Positions 24,384 to 33,611 of a DNA stretch of 64,000 bases are shown here, piece by piece (position 1 is the first letter of the stretch; each line of letters opens with the position of its first letter). Origin of the DNA: Neptunomonas japonica DSM 18939 (GTDB lineage: Bacteria; Pseudomonadota; Gammaproteobacteria; Pseudomonadales; Balneatricaceae). A program made the translations under genes and the position numbers. The DNA is taken from positions 93,090 through 157,089 of the forward strand of contig NZ_AUGR01000016.1 in the NCBI RefSeq assembly GCF_000422765.1. Direction: 5' to 3'. The notes beneath the pieces were generated by a model. That model did no database searches. It saw nothing but the letters and a program-made list of their open reading frames with translations, and was not told where the DNA came from.

Positions 24384-26068
24384 TGTTTAGATTCCTTGTC
24401 TTGAGCTTGCAGCGAAAGAATACTGTTAAGCAGGCCTGTTGTTGAGCTATCAAATATGGCTGGCGTATCTTCATTTAGTAATGGTTTGAGGAGTTCGGTC
24501 GCCATTTTTTTACCCAGCTCTACACCCCACTGGTCAAACGGGTTCACTTCCCAGATAACGGATTGTACAAATACTTTGTGCTCGTATAAGGCAATGAGTT
24601 GGCCAAACGAGTATGGGGTTAACTCGTTGATCAAAACGGTAGTGCTAGGCTGATTACCGCGGTAGCGTTTGTGGATGGGGGCAGTATCGTTGCCTTCAAT
24701 TGCAGAGTCTCCCAGTGCAAGAAGGCGAGATTGCGCAAGGCAGTTAGCCAGTGATAATTGGTGCTGCTGTTGAAGCTCGCTATTTTCAAAACCATCATAG
24801 CGCCTGGCAGATGTAATAAAGTCACACATCACTGACTCGGTGCCTTGGTGGAGTAACTGATAAAACGCGTGTTGGGCATTAGGGCCAATTTCACCCCAAA
24901 GAATAGGGCAGGTATGGTAATCAATGCTGCTGCCCTGGCGATTAGCACTTTTTCCGTTACTTTCCATCTCAAGCTGTTCGAGGTAGGCAGGTAAGTGGCT
25001 TAATCGACCATCGTAAGGGAGGATGGCGTGGGCATGAATGTTTAGAAAGTTAATATTCCAAATACCGATCATGCCTAGTTGTACGGGGAGGTTCTCTTCA
25101 AAAGGTGCATTTTTGAAGTGCTCATCCATAGCGTGTGCACCACGGAGCATCTCTTTAAAGCCGGTCATTCCAATGCGTAACGCAATAGGTAGTCCAATAG
25201 CAGACCATAAAGAGTAACGTCCTCCGGTCCAATCCCAAAAATTAAGTTGGCTTTTTTCGGGGATGCCCCATTGGCTCATTTTTTCTAGGCTAGCCGAAAT
25301 ACCAATAAAGTGTCGGCGGTTCAGCAGCTCGTCTTTAACGCCACTGGCTGACTTTAACCACTGTCGTGCGGTATTAGCGTTGGACAGGGTATCGATAGTG
25401 GTGAACGATTTAGACGAAATAATAAATAGAGTTGTCGTTGGTGATAGTTGGTCCAGTAGGTTAGCTATCTGGCTACCATCCATCGATGATACAAAGTGCA
25501 ATTTGAGCTGCTGGCCAGCGGGCGGTTGTGAATCGCTTAATGCTTTGCAAGCCATCAGAGGGCCTAGGTCTGAGCCGCCAACACCAATGTTAACGATGGT
25601 ATCAATGGGCAGGCCTGAATAGCCTCGCCATTGCCCAGCGTGTATGCGGGCGACCATGCTGCTCATATGTGCCAGGTTTGCTTGAATATCAGTCACAACG
25701 TTGTGGTTGTTGATCGATAACTGGCTGTTATACGGAAGACGAAGCGCTGTGTGTAATGCTGGGCGGTTTTCAGATGTATTAATCGTGTCGCCTGAGAACA
25801 GTCGCTCTTTCCAGCTGTCTAGTTGGCAGTCTTTTGATAAGTTTTTTAAAAGCGAAAGCGTTGTTTGCGTAATACGTTGCTTAGAAAAATCGAGTAATAG
25901 GCTTTCATTAGATACGCTGAATGTGTCAAATCTGTTGTTGGTTTTAGGCGTATCTGTAAGGGCATCTATAGGTGTGTCTTGTAAAAAAAGATCGCGTAGA
26001 TGCGTGGTTCGCATTGTGCCAGCGTGTTGTTCGAGTGCTTTCCAGGCGGGTAATTCTTTTACGCTCAA
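24380..26068 (-). CDS. pgi: Glucose-6-phosphate isomerase
   Basis: Interconverts glucose-6-phosphate and fructose-6-phosphate. The 562 residues (usual length about 550) show VNIGVGGSDLGP (substrate phosphate region), ISSKSFTTIDTL, the sugar-binding NFWDWTGGRYSLWSAIGLP signature and the C-terminal SVIWEVNPFDQWGVELGKKMA. It appears to start at a TTG with GGAG 8 bases upstream, since no in-frame ATG fits. It is the middle gene of a minus-strand operon with galU upstream and the ugd-like gene downstream. Placing Pgi with GalU links central hexose phosphate to UDP-glucose production for the polysaccharide. Confidence 0.95.
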   Translation of the reverse strand: MSVKELPAWKALEQHAGTMRTTHLRDLFLQDTPIDALTDTPKTNNRFDTFSVSNESLLLDFSKQRITQTTLSLLKNLSKDCQLDSWKERLFSGDTINTSENRPALHTALRLPYNSQLSINNHNVVTDIQANLAHMSSMVARIHAGQWRGYSGLPIDTIVNIGVGGSDLGPLMACKALSDSQPPAGQQLKLHFVSSMDGSQIANLLDQLSPTTTLFIISSKSFTTIDTLSNANTARQWLKSASGVKDELLNRRHFIGISASLEKMSQWGIPEKSQLNFWDWTGGRYSLWSAIGLPIALRIGMTGFKEMLRGAHAMDEHFKNAPFEENLPVQLGMIGIWNINFLNIHAHAILPYDGRLSHLPAYLEQLEMESNGKSANRQGSSIDYHTCPILWGEIGPNAQHAFYQLLHQGTESVMCDFITSARRYDGFENSELQQQHQLSLANCLAQSRLLALGDSAIEGNDTAPIHKRYRGNQPSTTVLINELTPYSFGQLIALYEHKVFVQSVIWEVNPFDQWGVELGKKMATELLKPLLNEDTPAIFDSSTTGLLNSILSLQAQDKESKQ

Positions 26069-26097
26069 AATTCCATCTCCGATGAGTAGTATGAAAA

Positions 26098-26122
26098 CCC
26101 GCTAGCAAAAGGTATTAGCGGG
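26098..26122 (-). terminator. Weak hairpin between galU and pgi, possible attenuator
   Basis: CCCGCTA (26098-26104) pairs with TAGCGGG (26116-26122). On the minus strand the stem is followed by TTTT. The 11-base loop and short T-run suggest partial termination rather than a full stop. Confidence 0.4.
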
Positions 26123-26148
26123 CTGTAATACAGGAAGAAACTAGACCG

Positions 26149-27033
26149 TTAGATTAAGCCTTTTATAAAATCCTTAAAATCATTAGCGGTTTCGCTGTGA
26201 TGTAAACCAAAAATAACATTGGCTTGTAAAAAGCCTAGCTTATTACCGCAATCGTATGTTTTACCGCGCATGCTGTAAGCATTAATGGGTGCTTCTTTGA
26301 TTAACTGGTCAAGCGCATCGGTTAGCTGTATTTCACCGCCAGCACCCGGTTTGGTGTCTTTTAATAACTCCATCACTCTGGCCGGGAGAATGTAGCGCCC
26401 AACAATGGCTTGGTTAGAAGGCGCTTGTGCTTGTGGGGGTTTTTCTACCATGCCAACGATAGGTTGGCTTTGCCCAGGCGCTAATGGTTTGCCTGCACAG
26501 TCAACAACACCGTAACGTTCTACATGCTCTAAAGGAACCGCTTCAACCATAATCTGGGCTGCGCCGCTGCTGTGGTAGTCGGCAACCATCTCAGTTAAAT
26601 CGCACTGCTCTGGTTGTGTGCCATGAATAAGCATATCAGGGAGCATGACTGCAAAATCATCATTACCGACCGCCGGTGCTGCACATAAAACGGCATGTCC
26701 TAGCCCAAGAGGTTGATTTTGGCGCACTGCACAAATAGATACATCCGTGGGGAGTATATCGCGCACCGCTTTTAGTAATGCGTCTTTACCTTTGCGAGCA
26801 AGCTCAGCTTCTAATTCATAATGCTTATCAAAATGATCCTCAATGGAAGATTTACCGCTACGTGTAACCAAAATTATCTGTTTAAAGCCCGCCTTGATAG
26901 CTTCTTCAACGACGTGTTGAATAACCGGTTTATCAACAACGGTTAACATCTCTTTAGGAATGGCTTTGCTTGCAGGTAATACTCGTGTGCCCAATCCTGC
27001 GACAGGTATGACGATTTTGGTTAGTGCTGACAT
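26149..27033 (-). CDS. galU: UTP-glucose-1-phosphate uridylyltransferase
   Basis: Makes UDP-glucose from UTP and glucose-1-phosphate. The product begins MSALTKIVIPVAGLGTRVLPASKAIPKEML in part, with the pyrophosphorylase loop G-L-G-T-R and the conserved K-A-I-P-K-E. Later motifs include VEKP and AGGEIQLTDAL. The ATG at 27033 is preferred to the in-frame start at 27057 because GGGAG lies 8 to 9 bases upstream and the shorter form matches the family (about 294 residues). It is the first gene of the minus-strand galU-pgi-ugd-like operon and is divergent from the export operon. Confidence 0.95.
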   Translation of the reverse strand: MSALTKIVIPVAGLGTRVLPASKAIPKEMLTVVDKPVIQHVVEEAIKAGFKQIILVTRSGKSSIEDHFDKHYELEAELARKGKDALLKAVRDILPTDVSICAVRQNQPLGLGHAVLCAAPAVGNDDFAVMLPDMLIHGTQPEQCDLTEMVADYHSSGAAQIMVEAVPLEHVERYGVVDCAGKPLAPGQSQPIVGMVEKPPQAQAPSNQAIVGRYILPARVMELLKDTKPGAGGEIQLTDALDQLIKEAPINAYSMRGKTYDCGNKLGFLQANVIFGLHHSETANDFKDFIKGLI

Positions 27034-27356
27034 CCATTTGCTCCCATTATCAATCAATTATAAATAATGGCTGCATTCTAACATGGCTTAAGCGACAAAA
27101 AACCTTTCCTTAATACTCTCTGAAGTATTATCTACGAGCGCATTCTGCCAACACTTTTATTAGGTGGAGCTGGCGGTATAGGGCTATTAATTATTTGTGA
27201 TAACAGATAAAATCGTAAAAATTTTGCAGTGCAATACAGTTGTACTTTTTGTTGCCTTTTAGTGACAGTTTTAAAGTAAAAACAGGTGGCGCTGTCAGAA
27301 TGAAAAATGACTGGATTGTCATTATGGAGTCATAGAGATAATAGGAGTTATCTTTC
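27034..27356. promoter_or_regulatory. Divergent intergenic region galU / export operon
   Basis: No gene is visible in these 323 bases. Two symmetric elements stand out before the plus-strand operon: TGACAG (27263-27268) with CTGTCA (27292-27297), and ATGAC (27307-27311) with GTCAT (27318-27322). An AGGAGT ribosome site (27342-27347) precedes the ATG at 27357. The dyads may be operator sites or a leader hairpin. I cannot assign a regulator. Confidence 0.35.
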
Positions 27357-28568
27357 ATGGAGTTTAAGAAGACGTACATGCCGCGGCTGGCCACGATGGC
27401 ACTGTTTACCTCGGCTGTGGTTTCTCCCATGTTGGCTCATGCTATCGAGCCTGCATCTATCTCTTTAGGGCCTGTTTCCATGATTCCTGCGCTGACGGTT
27501 AAAGCAGGTCATGATGATAATATTTTCCTCACGTCTACAAATGAAAAAAGCTCTGCTGTTACGGTTATCAACCCAACCGTGCAATTTATTGCTGAAGATG
27601 GCGCCAATGCTTATAAATTGACCGCAGATATAAAGCGCGGTGTTTATCATAGTAGCCATGATGATAGTTACACAGATGTGCAACTTCAGGGTGATGCTCG
27701 CCTTATTTTTGATGTGCGAAATAAACTCGATTTGCTAGCGGCTTACGTTAAAGCGCATGAAGCAAGAGGTACCGGCTTAACTGAAGGCGCAAATGCCACT
27801 GTTAATAGCGGCCCGGTTGAGTTGGATGAGAAAAGAGTGGGTGCAACCTATACATACGGTGCCAGTGGCGCGCAAGGGCGCATTGTTGGCAAGCTTTCTT
27901 ATGCCGTACGCGAGCATAGTAATTTTAGGAGCCTAACACGTAAGCATGATCGCAATACGTTGCATACCGGTTTGACCTTTTACTATCGAGTTATGCCAAA
28001 AACCTTATTGCTGCTTGAAGCACGCAGAACAGGTGTTGATTACCACAACGAGATGCCCAGCGTGTCTAGTTTGGATAGTAGTGAGTGGAAATATCTTGTT
28101 GGGGCAAAGTGGGATGCGACAGCTAAAACCACCGGTGTGGTTAAAGCGGGTTATGCGCACAAGCAATTTTCAGATTCAGGCCGTGACGATAAAGGCTCAT
28201 TCACATGGGATGCCGAGGTGAGCTGGGCGCTACGTACCTATTCTACATTTGCCTTTCGTACCGGGCAGGAGTTGGAAGAATCAACGGGTGATGACAGTTT
28301 TATCGATACTCGTTTTGTAAACTTAACATGGGATCATGCGTGGAATGGTCGTATGAAAACTGAATTGGCTTATGGTTTTGCTAATGAAGAATATGACTTA
28401 AGCAACCGTGAAGATGATACCAGTAGTTTTTCTGCGGGTGTTTCTTACGATGTTAGTCGTTGGTTGGCCTTAGGGTTTGATGTTGAACATGTGGAGCGCG
28501 ACTCAAATCAGTCTGCATTTGATTATGATAACAATAGTGTATTCATGACAATTCAAGGCTCTTTATAA
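27357..28568 (+). CDS. Outer-membrane beta-barrel protein of the polysaccharide export operon
   Basis: A 403-residue protein with a signal peptide (cleavage probably after MLAHA, near residue 29). The mature part is a series of alternating-hydrophobicity strands ending in aromatic residues, with frequent D/E/R turns, and it ends DNNSVFMTIQGSL. This is the pattern of BBP2-type outer-membrane barrels found at the head of EPS loci with PEP-CTERM/exosortase or Wza/Wzc genes. It is likely to be an outer-membrane pore or scaffold for polymer secretion. It starts the operon that continues with the Wza-like protein 51 bases on. It was assigned by topology and context, not by specific motifs. Confidence 0.75.
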   Translation: MEFKKTYMPRLATMALFTSAVVSPMLAHAIEPASISLGPVSMIPALTVKAGHDDNIFLTSTNEKSSAVTVINPTVQFIAEDGANAYKLTADIKRGVYHSSHDDSYTDVQLQGDARLIFDVRNKLDLLAAYVKAHEARGTGLTEGANATVNSGPVELDEKRVGATYTYGASGAQGRIVGKLSYAVREHSNFRSLTRKHDRNTLHTGLTFYYRVMPKTLLLLEARRTGVDYHNEMPSVSSLDSSEWKYLVGAKWDATAKTTGVVKAGYAHKQFSDSGRDDKGSFTWDAEVSWALRTYSTFAFRTGQELEESTGDDSFIDTRFVNLTWDHAWNGRMKTELAYGFANEEYDLSNREDDTSSFSAGVSYDVSRWLALGFDVEHVERDSNQSAFDYDNNSVFMTIQGSL

Positions 28569-28619
28569 TGTTAGTGTGGTGGTTTTTCTTGTCTGAACTG
28601 ATTAGAGGTAATAGTTAAA

Positions 28620-29186
28620 ATGTGGCATCGTTTTTGCGTTTTTTTGTGTCTGTTTACATTCAGTCAGTTATCGTTTTCCGCCAGTGTTTCTGAGGTTGTA
28701 GAAGATTCGCGTTCTGAAGGTTTATCCGATTATCGTTTGGGCTCAGGAGACTTACTAGGCATTAAGGTGTTTGGTGAAGATGATCTTAGCGTTGAAGTGC
28801 GGATGAGCGATGCAGGAACAATCTCATACCCTTTTCTAGGCGAGTTACGTGTCAAAGGCTTAACGACGGGTGCTTTGGGTGACATGTTGGCTACTAAGTT
28901 AAGAGATGGCTATTTGGTTAACCCAAGTGTGAGTGTTGCTGTTCTTGAGTATCGTGAGTTTTATATTAATGGTGCTGTAAAAAGCCCCGGTGCTTATCCG
29001 TATCAACCAGGTTTAACATTACAGCGCGCAGTATCATTGGCTGGTGGCTTTACAGAGAGAGCATCCTCTAGCAAGTTTTACCTTTCCCATGAAAAAAGCC
29101 TAATCGATGTTAAGCCCGAAAAAGTTAAGTTGAACGCACGAGTCACCCCTGGTGATGTGATCACTATCGAAGAAAGTTTTTTTTAA
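28620..29186 (+). CDS. Polysaccharide export protein, Wza/EpsE-like
   Basis: A 188-residue periplasmic/outer-membrane protein. After a signal peptide it has the Poly_export domain (DYRLGSGDLLGIKVFGEDDLS ... ISYPFLGELRVKGLT) and a SLBB domain (YINGAVKSPGAYPYQPGLTLQRAVSLAGG in part). It forms or gates the export channel together with the Wzc-like kinase encoded next. Unlike classical Wza (about 360 residues) it has one SLBB repeat, no C-terminal amphipathic helix for an outer-membrane pore and no lipobox Cys, so the preceding barrel protein may supply the pore. This short form is typical of EPS systems with a separate barrel. Confidence 0.9.
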   Translation: MWHRFCVFLCLFTFSQLSFSASVSEVVEDSRSEGLSDYRLGSGDLLGIKVFGEDDLSVEVRMSDAGTISYPFLGELRVKGLTTGALGDMLATKLRDGYLVNPSVSVAVLEYREFYINGAVKSPGAYPYQPGLTLQRAVSLAGGFTERASSSKFYLSHEKSLIDVKPEKVKLNARVTPGDVITIEESFF

Positions 29187-29205
29187 CCCCTGCTTATTTA
29201 AGAGT

Positions 29206-31428
29206 ATGAAACACAACATGGATATTCAGAAAGAGCAGGGAGCGATAGACCGCATGCTGCAAGAAGATGTGATCGATTTACGACAATACTGGCAAACGAT
29301 AATGCGCCACAAGTGGGGCATTATTGGCTTTTCTTTTATTGTGACCTTGCTAGCTGCGTTAGTGGTGGCATCGCTAACGCCAATCTATCGAGCAACAGCA
29401 ACCTTATTGATTGAATCGCAGCAGGCCAATATTGTTTCTATTGAAGAAGTGTATGGGCTTGATGGTGGAAATTCAGAATATTTCACCACGCAGTTTGAAA
29501 TTTTAAAGTCGCGCAATTTAGCTGAAAAAGTTGTTAATAAGCTAGATCTAGTCAATCACGCTGTTTTTAATCAGCCAAAAGAGTCGTTACTGCCTTTTGA
29601 TTTTAACTGGCGTAACTGGCTACCATTTGAGTTGCCTGCAGGGCCTGTGGTTGAAGAAACACCAGAGACTAAGTTTCGCAGTGTCGTTGATCAGTTTATG
29701 GGTGGTTTGACAGTTTCACCACTGAGAAAAACGCAGCTTGTAAAACTCACTTACGAATCTTCTGATGCTGTATTGGCAACACAAATTGCTAATGCGGTAG
29801 GCGAGAGTTATATCGAGAGTAATCTTGATGCAAAGCTGCAGCTAACGCTAAAGGCTTCGTCTTGGTTGAGTGGTCAGCTTGAAGGGCTTCGTGCTGAGTT
29901 GACTAAAGCTGAGCAGCGTTTGCAGAACTACCGTGAGAAAGAGCAAATTGTTGGTGAGAAAGGCGGCTTAAATATTGCTGGCCAAGAGCTTGAGTTGGTT
30001 GCTGGCAAATTGGTTGATGCACGCCGCGATCGGTTAGAAGCAGAAAGTTTATATCGCCAGGTGCGTACAATTGGTAAAAAGAACCCTTCTCGGTTGGAGT
30101 TGGTGCCAACAGTATTGCAGCACCCTTTGGTGCAGCGTATGAAAGAGTCGTATGCACGTGTTGAATTGAAGCGCTCTGAGTTAGCAAAACGATATGGCGC
30201 TAAGCACCCTACTATGCAGGCCGTTAACTCAGAATTAGCCAATGCTAGGTCGGCTCTTCATGGACAAATATTGTCTGTCGTAAACGGCATAGAAACAAAC
30301 TACAAGGTAGCTGTCGCTAATGAAAACTCATTAAAGGCTGCGTTGAAGGGTACTAAAGGCAATATTCAAAGCCTTAGCCGTAAAGAGTATAAGTTAAGTG
30401 AGTATCAGCAGGATGTTGAAACTAAGCGTACTGTTTTTAATACTTTTTTAACTCGCTTTAATGAGACCTCTGCCACGGGTGATCTTAAAACAGCTAATGC
30501 GCGGGTTTCTGACCCAGCAGTTGTTCCATTGCGCCCTGCTAAACCTAAGAAAAAGCTCATTGTTGCATTGGCTTTTGTTGTAAGTGCTATGTTTGGAGTA
30601 ATGTTTGCGTTTGTGTTGCAGGCGCTTAATAACACCGTTAAAAGTGCTTCTGAAGTTGAGAGTAAGCTGGGCGTTGTTATGCTGGGTTTACTGCCGCTGT
30701 TACCTAAAAAGAAGAAAACGCCTAACCAGAGCTATGGTCAGTTTATTGATGACCCTCAGTCTGCTTATGCTGAGTCATTACGTACTATTCGTACCGGTCT
30801 GATTTTATCTGCACTCGATAATCCGCATAAAATTGTATCTATAACCTCTTCTGTGCCGGGTGAAGGTAAAACGTCGTTAGCGCTTGGTTTGGCGTTTTCT
30901 ACTGGGCAGATGGAAAAGGTATTATTGATTGATGCAGACTTGCGCCGTCCTTCTGTTGCTAAAGGGCTTGGGCTGGATCGTGCTGCATCTGGATTGTCTA
31001 ATTTAGTGGCCGGTACTGCTACGGTTGATGAGTGTATACAGCGCTACGAAGAAGGCAATATTGATGTGATTTGTGCAGGGGTTATTCCTCCGAATCCTTC
31101 TGAGTTACTTTCTTCTAAGCGTTTTGCTGATGTGTTGGCGATGTTGAATACAAAGTATGATCGAATCATTATTGATACTGCGCCATCTCAAGCGGTTAGT
31201 GATGCAATGGTGCTAGCGCCATTGGTTGGTGCAATGATTTATGTTGTAAAATCTGATTCTACACCTTATCAACATGCTAAGAATGGCTTGAAGCGCCTGC
31301 GCGAAGTAAATGCACCAATCATCGGTGTAGTGCTTAACCAGGTCGATGTGAAAAAGGGTGCTAAGTACTACGGGCAAGAGTACGGCGGTTACTATGACGT
31401 CTATGGTTACAGCAGCGAAAAAGCATGA
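29206..31428 (+). CDS. Polysaccharide co-polymerase / BY-kinase, Wzc-like tyrosine autokinase
   Basis: A 740-residue inner-membrane protein. The N-terminal Wzz domain has helix 1 near residues 33-58 and a second helix near 450-475, flanking a long periplasmic coiled-coil region with a P-x2-P-x4-type segment (PLRPAKPKKK). The cytoplasmic kinase domain has Walker A VPGEGKT (Lys555), Walker A' LLIDADLRRPS and Walker B IIIDTAP. The tail has seven tyrosines (KYYGQEYGGYYDVYGY), the usual autophosphorylation cluster. It controls chain length and export. Its stop overlaps the PHP phosphatase start by 4 bases, forming a kinase/phosphatase pair. Confidence 0.93.
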   Translation: MKHNMDIQKEQGAIDRMLQEDVIDLRQYWQTIMRHKWGIIGFSFIVTLLAALVVASLTPIYRATATLLIESQQANIVSIEEVYGLDGGNSEYFTTQFEILKSRNLAEKVVNKLDLVNHAVFNQPKESLLPFDFNWRNWLPFELPAGPVVEETPETKFRSVVDQFMGGLTVSPLRKTQLVKLTYESSDAVLATQIANAVGESYIESNLDAKLQLTLKASSWLSGQLEGLRAELTKAEQRLQNYREKEQIVGEKGGLNIAGQELELVAGKLVDARRDRLEAESLYRQVRTIGKKNPSRLELVPTVLQHPLVQRMKESYARVELKRSELAKRYGAKHPTMQAVNSELANARSALHGQILSVVNGIETNYKVAVANENSLKAALKGTKGNIQSLSRKEYKLSEYQQDVETKRTVFNTFLTRFNETSATGDLKTANARVSDPAVVPLRPAKPKKKLIVALAFVVSAMFGVMFAFVLQALNNTVKSASEVESKLGVVMLGLLPLLPKKKKTPNQSYGQFIDDPQSAYAESLRTIRTGLILSALDNPHKIVSITSSVPGEGKTSLALGLAFSTGQMEKVLLIDADLRRPSVAKGLGLDRAASGLSNLVAGTATVDECIQRYEEGNIDVICAGVIPPNPSELLSSKRFADVLAMLNTKYDRIIIDTAPSQAVSDAMVLAPLVGAMIYVVKSDSTPYQHAKNGLKRLREVNAPIIGVVLNQVDVKKGAKYYGQEYGGYYDVYGYSSEKA

Positions 31429-32159
31429 TTGATCTGCATTGTCATCTGTTACCAGGTGTTGATGATGGTGCAGAGAATTTGCCTGATGCAATGGAGCTTG
31501 CTCGTATGGCGGTTGCCGATGGTATTCGCCATATGGTGCTTACTCCGCACCTGCATCCTGGGCGTTATGATAATTCACTCGCAGGTTTGCAGCCGCACTT
31601 TGATGCTTTTAAGCAGGCTTTGGATGAGCAGCAAGTTCCGTTATCACTCTCTTTGGCGTGTGAGGTTCGGTTAAGCGCTGAAGTTCTACAGTTAGCTGCT
31701 ACTAATGTGCTGCCGTTTATAGGCAAGTGGAATGGCTATGATGTTTTATTACTAGAGCTGCCGCACAGTCATATACCGCCGGGGAGTGATAAATTAGTTA
31801 AGTGGTTGTTGGCACGTAATATTATCCCCATGATTGCGCACCCTGAACGTAATAAAGATATTGTGCATAACCTCGATAAAATTCTCCCTTTTGTGAATTT
31901 GGGATGTTTGTTCCAAGTTACCGCCATGTCTGTGACGGGTGAGTTTGGTGCGCCTGCCTATCAGAGGGCGCATGAAATATTGGAGAACGACTGGGTAACG
32001 GTTATTGCAACCGATGCTCATAATCGCCAACATCGCCCGCCTATATTGTCTAAAGCGCGACATTTAATAGAGCAAATGTATGGCGCTGCGCGCGCTCAAG
32101 ATTTGTTTATTAATCATCCGTTTACGATTGTTGGTATTACTGCCAGCAGCGAAGCATAA
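31425..32159 (+). CDS. PHP-family protein-tyrosine phosphatase, CpsB/YwqE-like
   Basis: A 244-residue metal-dependent phosphatase. PHP motifs are DLHCHLLPGVDDG (residues 3-15), TPHLHPGRY (about 40-48), IAHPERN and VIATDAHN, which coordinate a manganese cluster. CpsB-type enzymes dephosphorylate the tyrosine tail of the cognate BY-kinase and so cycle polysaccharide assembly. Its ATG overlaps the wzc-like stop by 4 bases, which supports this partnership. PHP phosphatases are the norm in Firmicutes. Proteobacterial loci more often use low-molecular-weight Wzb, though CpsB forms are also known in EPS loci with PEP-CTERM features. Confidence 0.9.
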   Translation: MIDLHCHLLPGVDDGAENLPDAMELARMAVADGIRHMVLTPHLHPGRYDNSLAGLQPHFDAFKQALDEQQVPLSLSLACEVRLSAEVLQLAATNVLPFIGKWNGYDVLLLELPHSHIPPGSDKLVKWLLARNIIPMIAHPERNKDIVHNLDKILPFVNLGCLFQVTAMSVTGEFGAPAYQRAHEILENDWVTVIATDAHNRQHRPPILSKARHLIEQMYGAARAQDLFINHPFTIVGITASSEA

Positions 32160-32162
32160 GCT

Positions 32163-32852
32163 GTGACTGCAAGCTTTAAAAATCGTCTGGCGCGCTTGTT
32201 GGCAATATTGGTTATTCTTGTTTCTATTCCCTTGGTTTATTTTGCTTTTCGTTGGGCTGTCGCTGATATCAGTGCATACCCTGTGCGTTATGCTATTGAG
32301 CGCTGGCAAGCTAAACCAAACTCAGTAGAATTGCTCTCGTTAGATAAGGCTGATCAAGATATTGACTCAGCTTTGAGCTGGAATTCGAGTAATGCTGAGT
32401 ATTACGAGTTAAAAGCGCGCTTGATGCTATATAGAGCTGCGCTGTCAGAGAGCTTGCCTGAATCTCCTTCCTATATGGATGAGATTCGCCAGGCGTTATC
32501 TCTTCATGAATCAGCCATAAAACTACGACCTAATTGGGCTTATAGCTGGGCTAATAAGGCTTTGATGAAAGCTTATTTAGGTGAGTTTGATGAGGTTTTT
32601 TTTGACGCTATAAAGCATGCAGAAAAAACCGGGCCGTGGGAATTAAGTGCAAACCTTGCTGTTCTTGAGGCAGGTTTACTGGGGTGGGAGCAATTGTCTT
32701 CTGAGTCGCGTGCGGTTATTGTTGGTGCGGCCGGGCGTGCAACTGAGCATCGTCCAAAAGTAGTGCGTTCGCTGTTGGATAGTTATGCGTTGCGCTTACC
32801 TGTTTGTGCTCACATGCTGGGCAGTACTAAGCAGATAAAAGTCTGTCAATAA
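32163..32852 (+). CDS. VpsP-like membrane-anchored TPR-type protein
   Basis: A 229-residue protein starting at GTG. Residues about 12-35 form one transmembrane helix (LLAILVILVSIPLVYFAF). The rest is a helical, TPR-like periplasmic region with NAEYYELKARLMLYRA and LRPNWAYSWANKALMKAYLGE. It resembles VpsP-type proteins that accompany Wzc-like genes in exopolysaccharide loci, but I am not certain of the family. It starts 3 bases after the phosphatase stop and is the last gene of the export operon. The ribosome site is weak, which fits translational coupling. Confidence 0.6.
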   Translation: MTASFKNRLARLLAILVILVSIPLVYFAFRWAVADISAYPVRYAIERWQAKPNSVELLSLDKADQDIDSALSWNSSNAEYYELKARLMLYRAALSESLPESPSYMDEIRQALSLHESAIKLRPNWAYSWANKALMKAYLGEFDEVFFDAIKHAEKTGPWELSANLAVLEAGLLGWEQLSSESRAVIVGAAGRATEHRPKVVRSLLDSYALRLPVCAHMLGSTKQIKVCQ

Positions 32853-32867
32853 TATTGAGGAGTTGTG

Positions 32868-33380
32868 ATGGAGGCGGTTGAGTTGCAGTCGTTAAATATT
32901 GCTGTATTAACGGTGTCTGATACCCGTGTGCCTGAAACGGATAAATCTGGCGATACTCTTCAAAAAGGCATTGAAGAGGCTGGGCATAGGGCTGCTCAGC
33001 GTACTATTGTTAAAGATGATATTTATCAAATCCGTGCGGTGCTCTCTCAATGGATTGCCGATAGTGATATTCATGCAGTATTGATAACCGGCGGTACAGG
33101 CTTTACTGCAAGAGATAGTACCCCTGAGGCAGTTATTCCTTTATTGGATAAGCAAATAGAAGGTTATGGTGAGTTGTTTAGATCGCTCTCTTATGAAGAG
33201 ATAGGTACTTCCACTATTCAGTCTAGGACGGTTGCTGGTGTTGCCAATAGAACGGTTATCTTTTGTATGCCGGGTTCAACGGGTGCTTGTAAAACGGCTT
33301 GGCATAAAATTATTCGTGAGCAATTAGATAGTCGCCATCGGCCGTGTAACTTTGTAGAGATGGTGATGCTAAGAGGTTAA
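32868..33380 (+). CDS. moaB: Molybdenum cofactor biosynthesis protein B
   Basis: A MoaB/Mog-fold protein of 170 residues that adenylylates or binds molybdopterin. The motifs GGTGFTARDSTPEA and FCMPGSTGACKTAW are the conserved molybdopterin-binding loops, preceded by LTVSDTR. The ATG at 32868 is chosen over the adjacent GTG at 32865 because GAGGAG (32857-32862) is then correctly spaced. It lies 15 bases after the export operon and is followed by a strong terminator. No other Moa genes are nearby. Confidence 0.93.
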   Translation: MEAVELQSLNIAVLTVSDTRVPETDKSGDTLQKGIEEAGHRAAQRTIVKDDIYQIRAVLSQWIADSDIHAVLITGGTGFTARDSTPEAVIPLLDKQIEGYGELFRSLSYEEIGTSTIQSRTVAGVANRTVIFCMPGSTGACKTAWHKIIREQLDSRHRPCNFVEMVMLRG

Positions 33381-33441
33381 TGAAGCGGGTTTGTTTCTAA
33401 ACTATGTTGCGCTGCGGTAGTTATTGGTAGTGGTCGTGTAT

Positions 33442-33468
33442 AAAGCCGGTTTATAATACCGGCTTTTT
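33442..33468 (+). terminator. Intrinsic terminator after moaB
   Basis: AAAGCCGGT (33442-33450) pairs with ACCGGCTTT (33458-33466) around a 7-base loop, followed by further T residues. It ends the export operon/moaB transcript. Confidence 0.9.
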
Positions 33469-33611
33469 ATTGTGTGTAATTTACGTAAAGCCAAACGAAC
33501 ATATGTTGATGGGGTTTTTCTCTGAGTTTGGTGGTAAGTCCAATTAGCAGCGGTTGGGTTGCTTTATATGAAGTAATTACTCTGTTTGTCATCATTTAGT
33601 GGGGAAGTGTG

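Noticed and set aside
29896..30242. Long open frames on the strand opposite the Wzc-like gene and inside many other genes.
   Set aside because: They lie wholly inside well-supported genes, lack start signals and recognisable domains, and are explained by the codon bias of the real gene.
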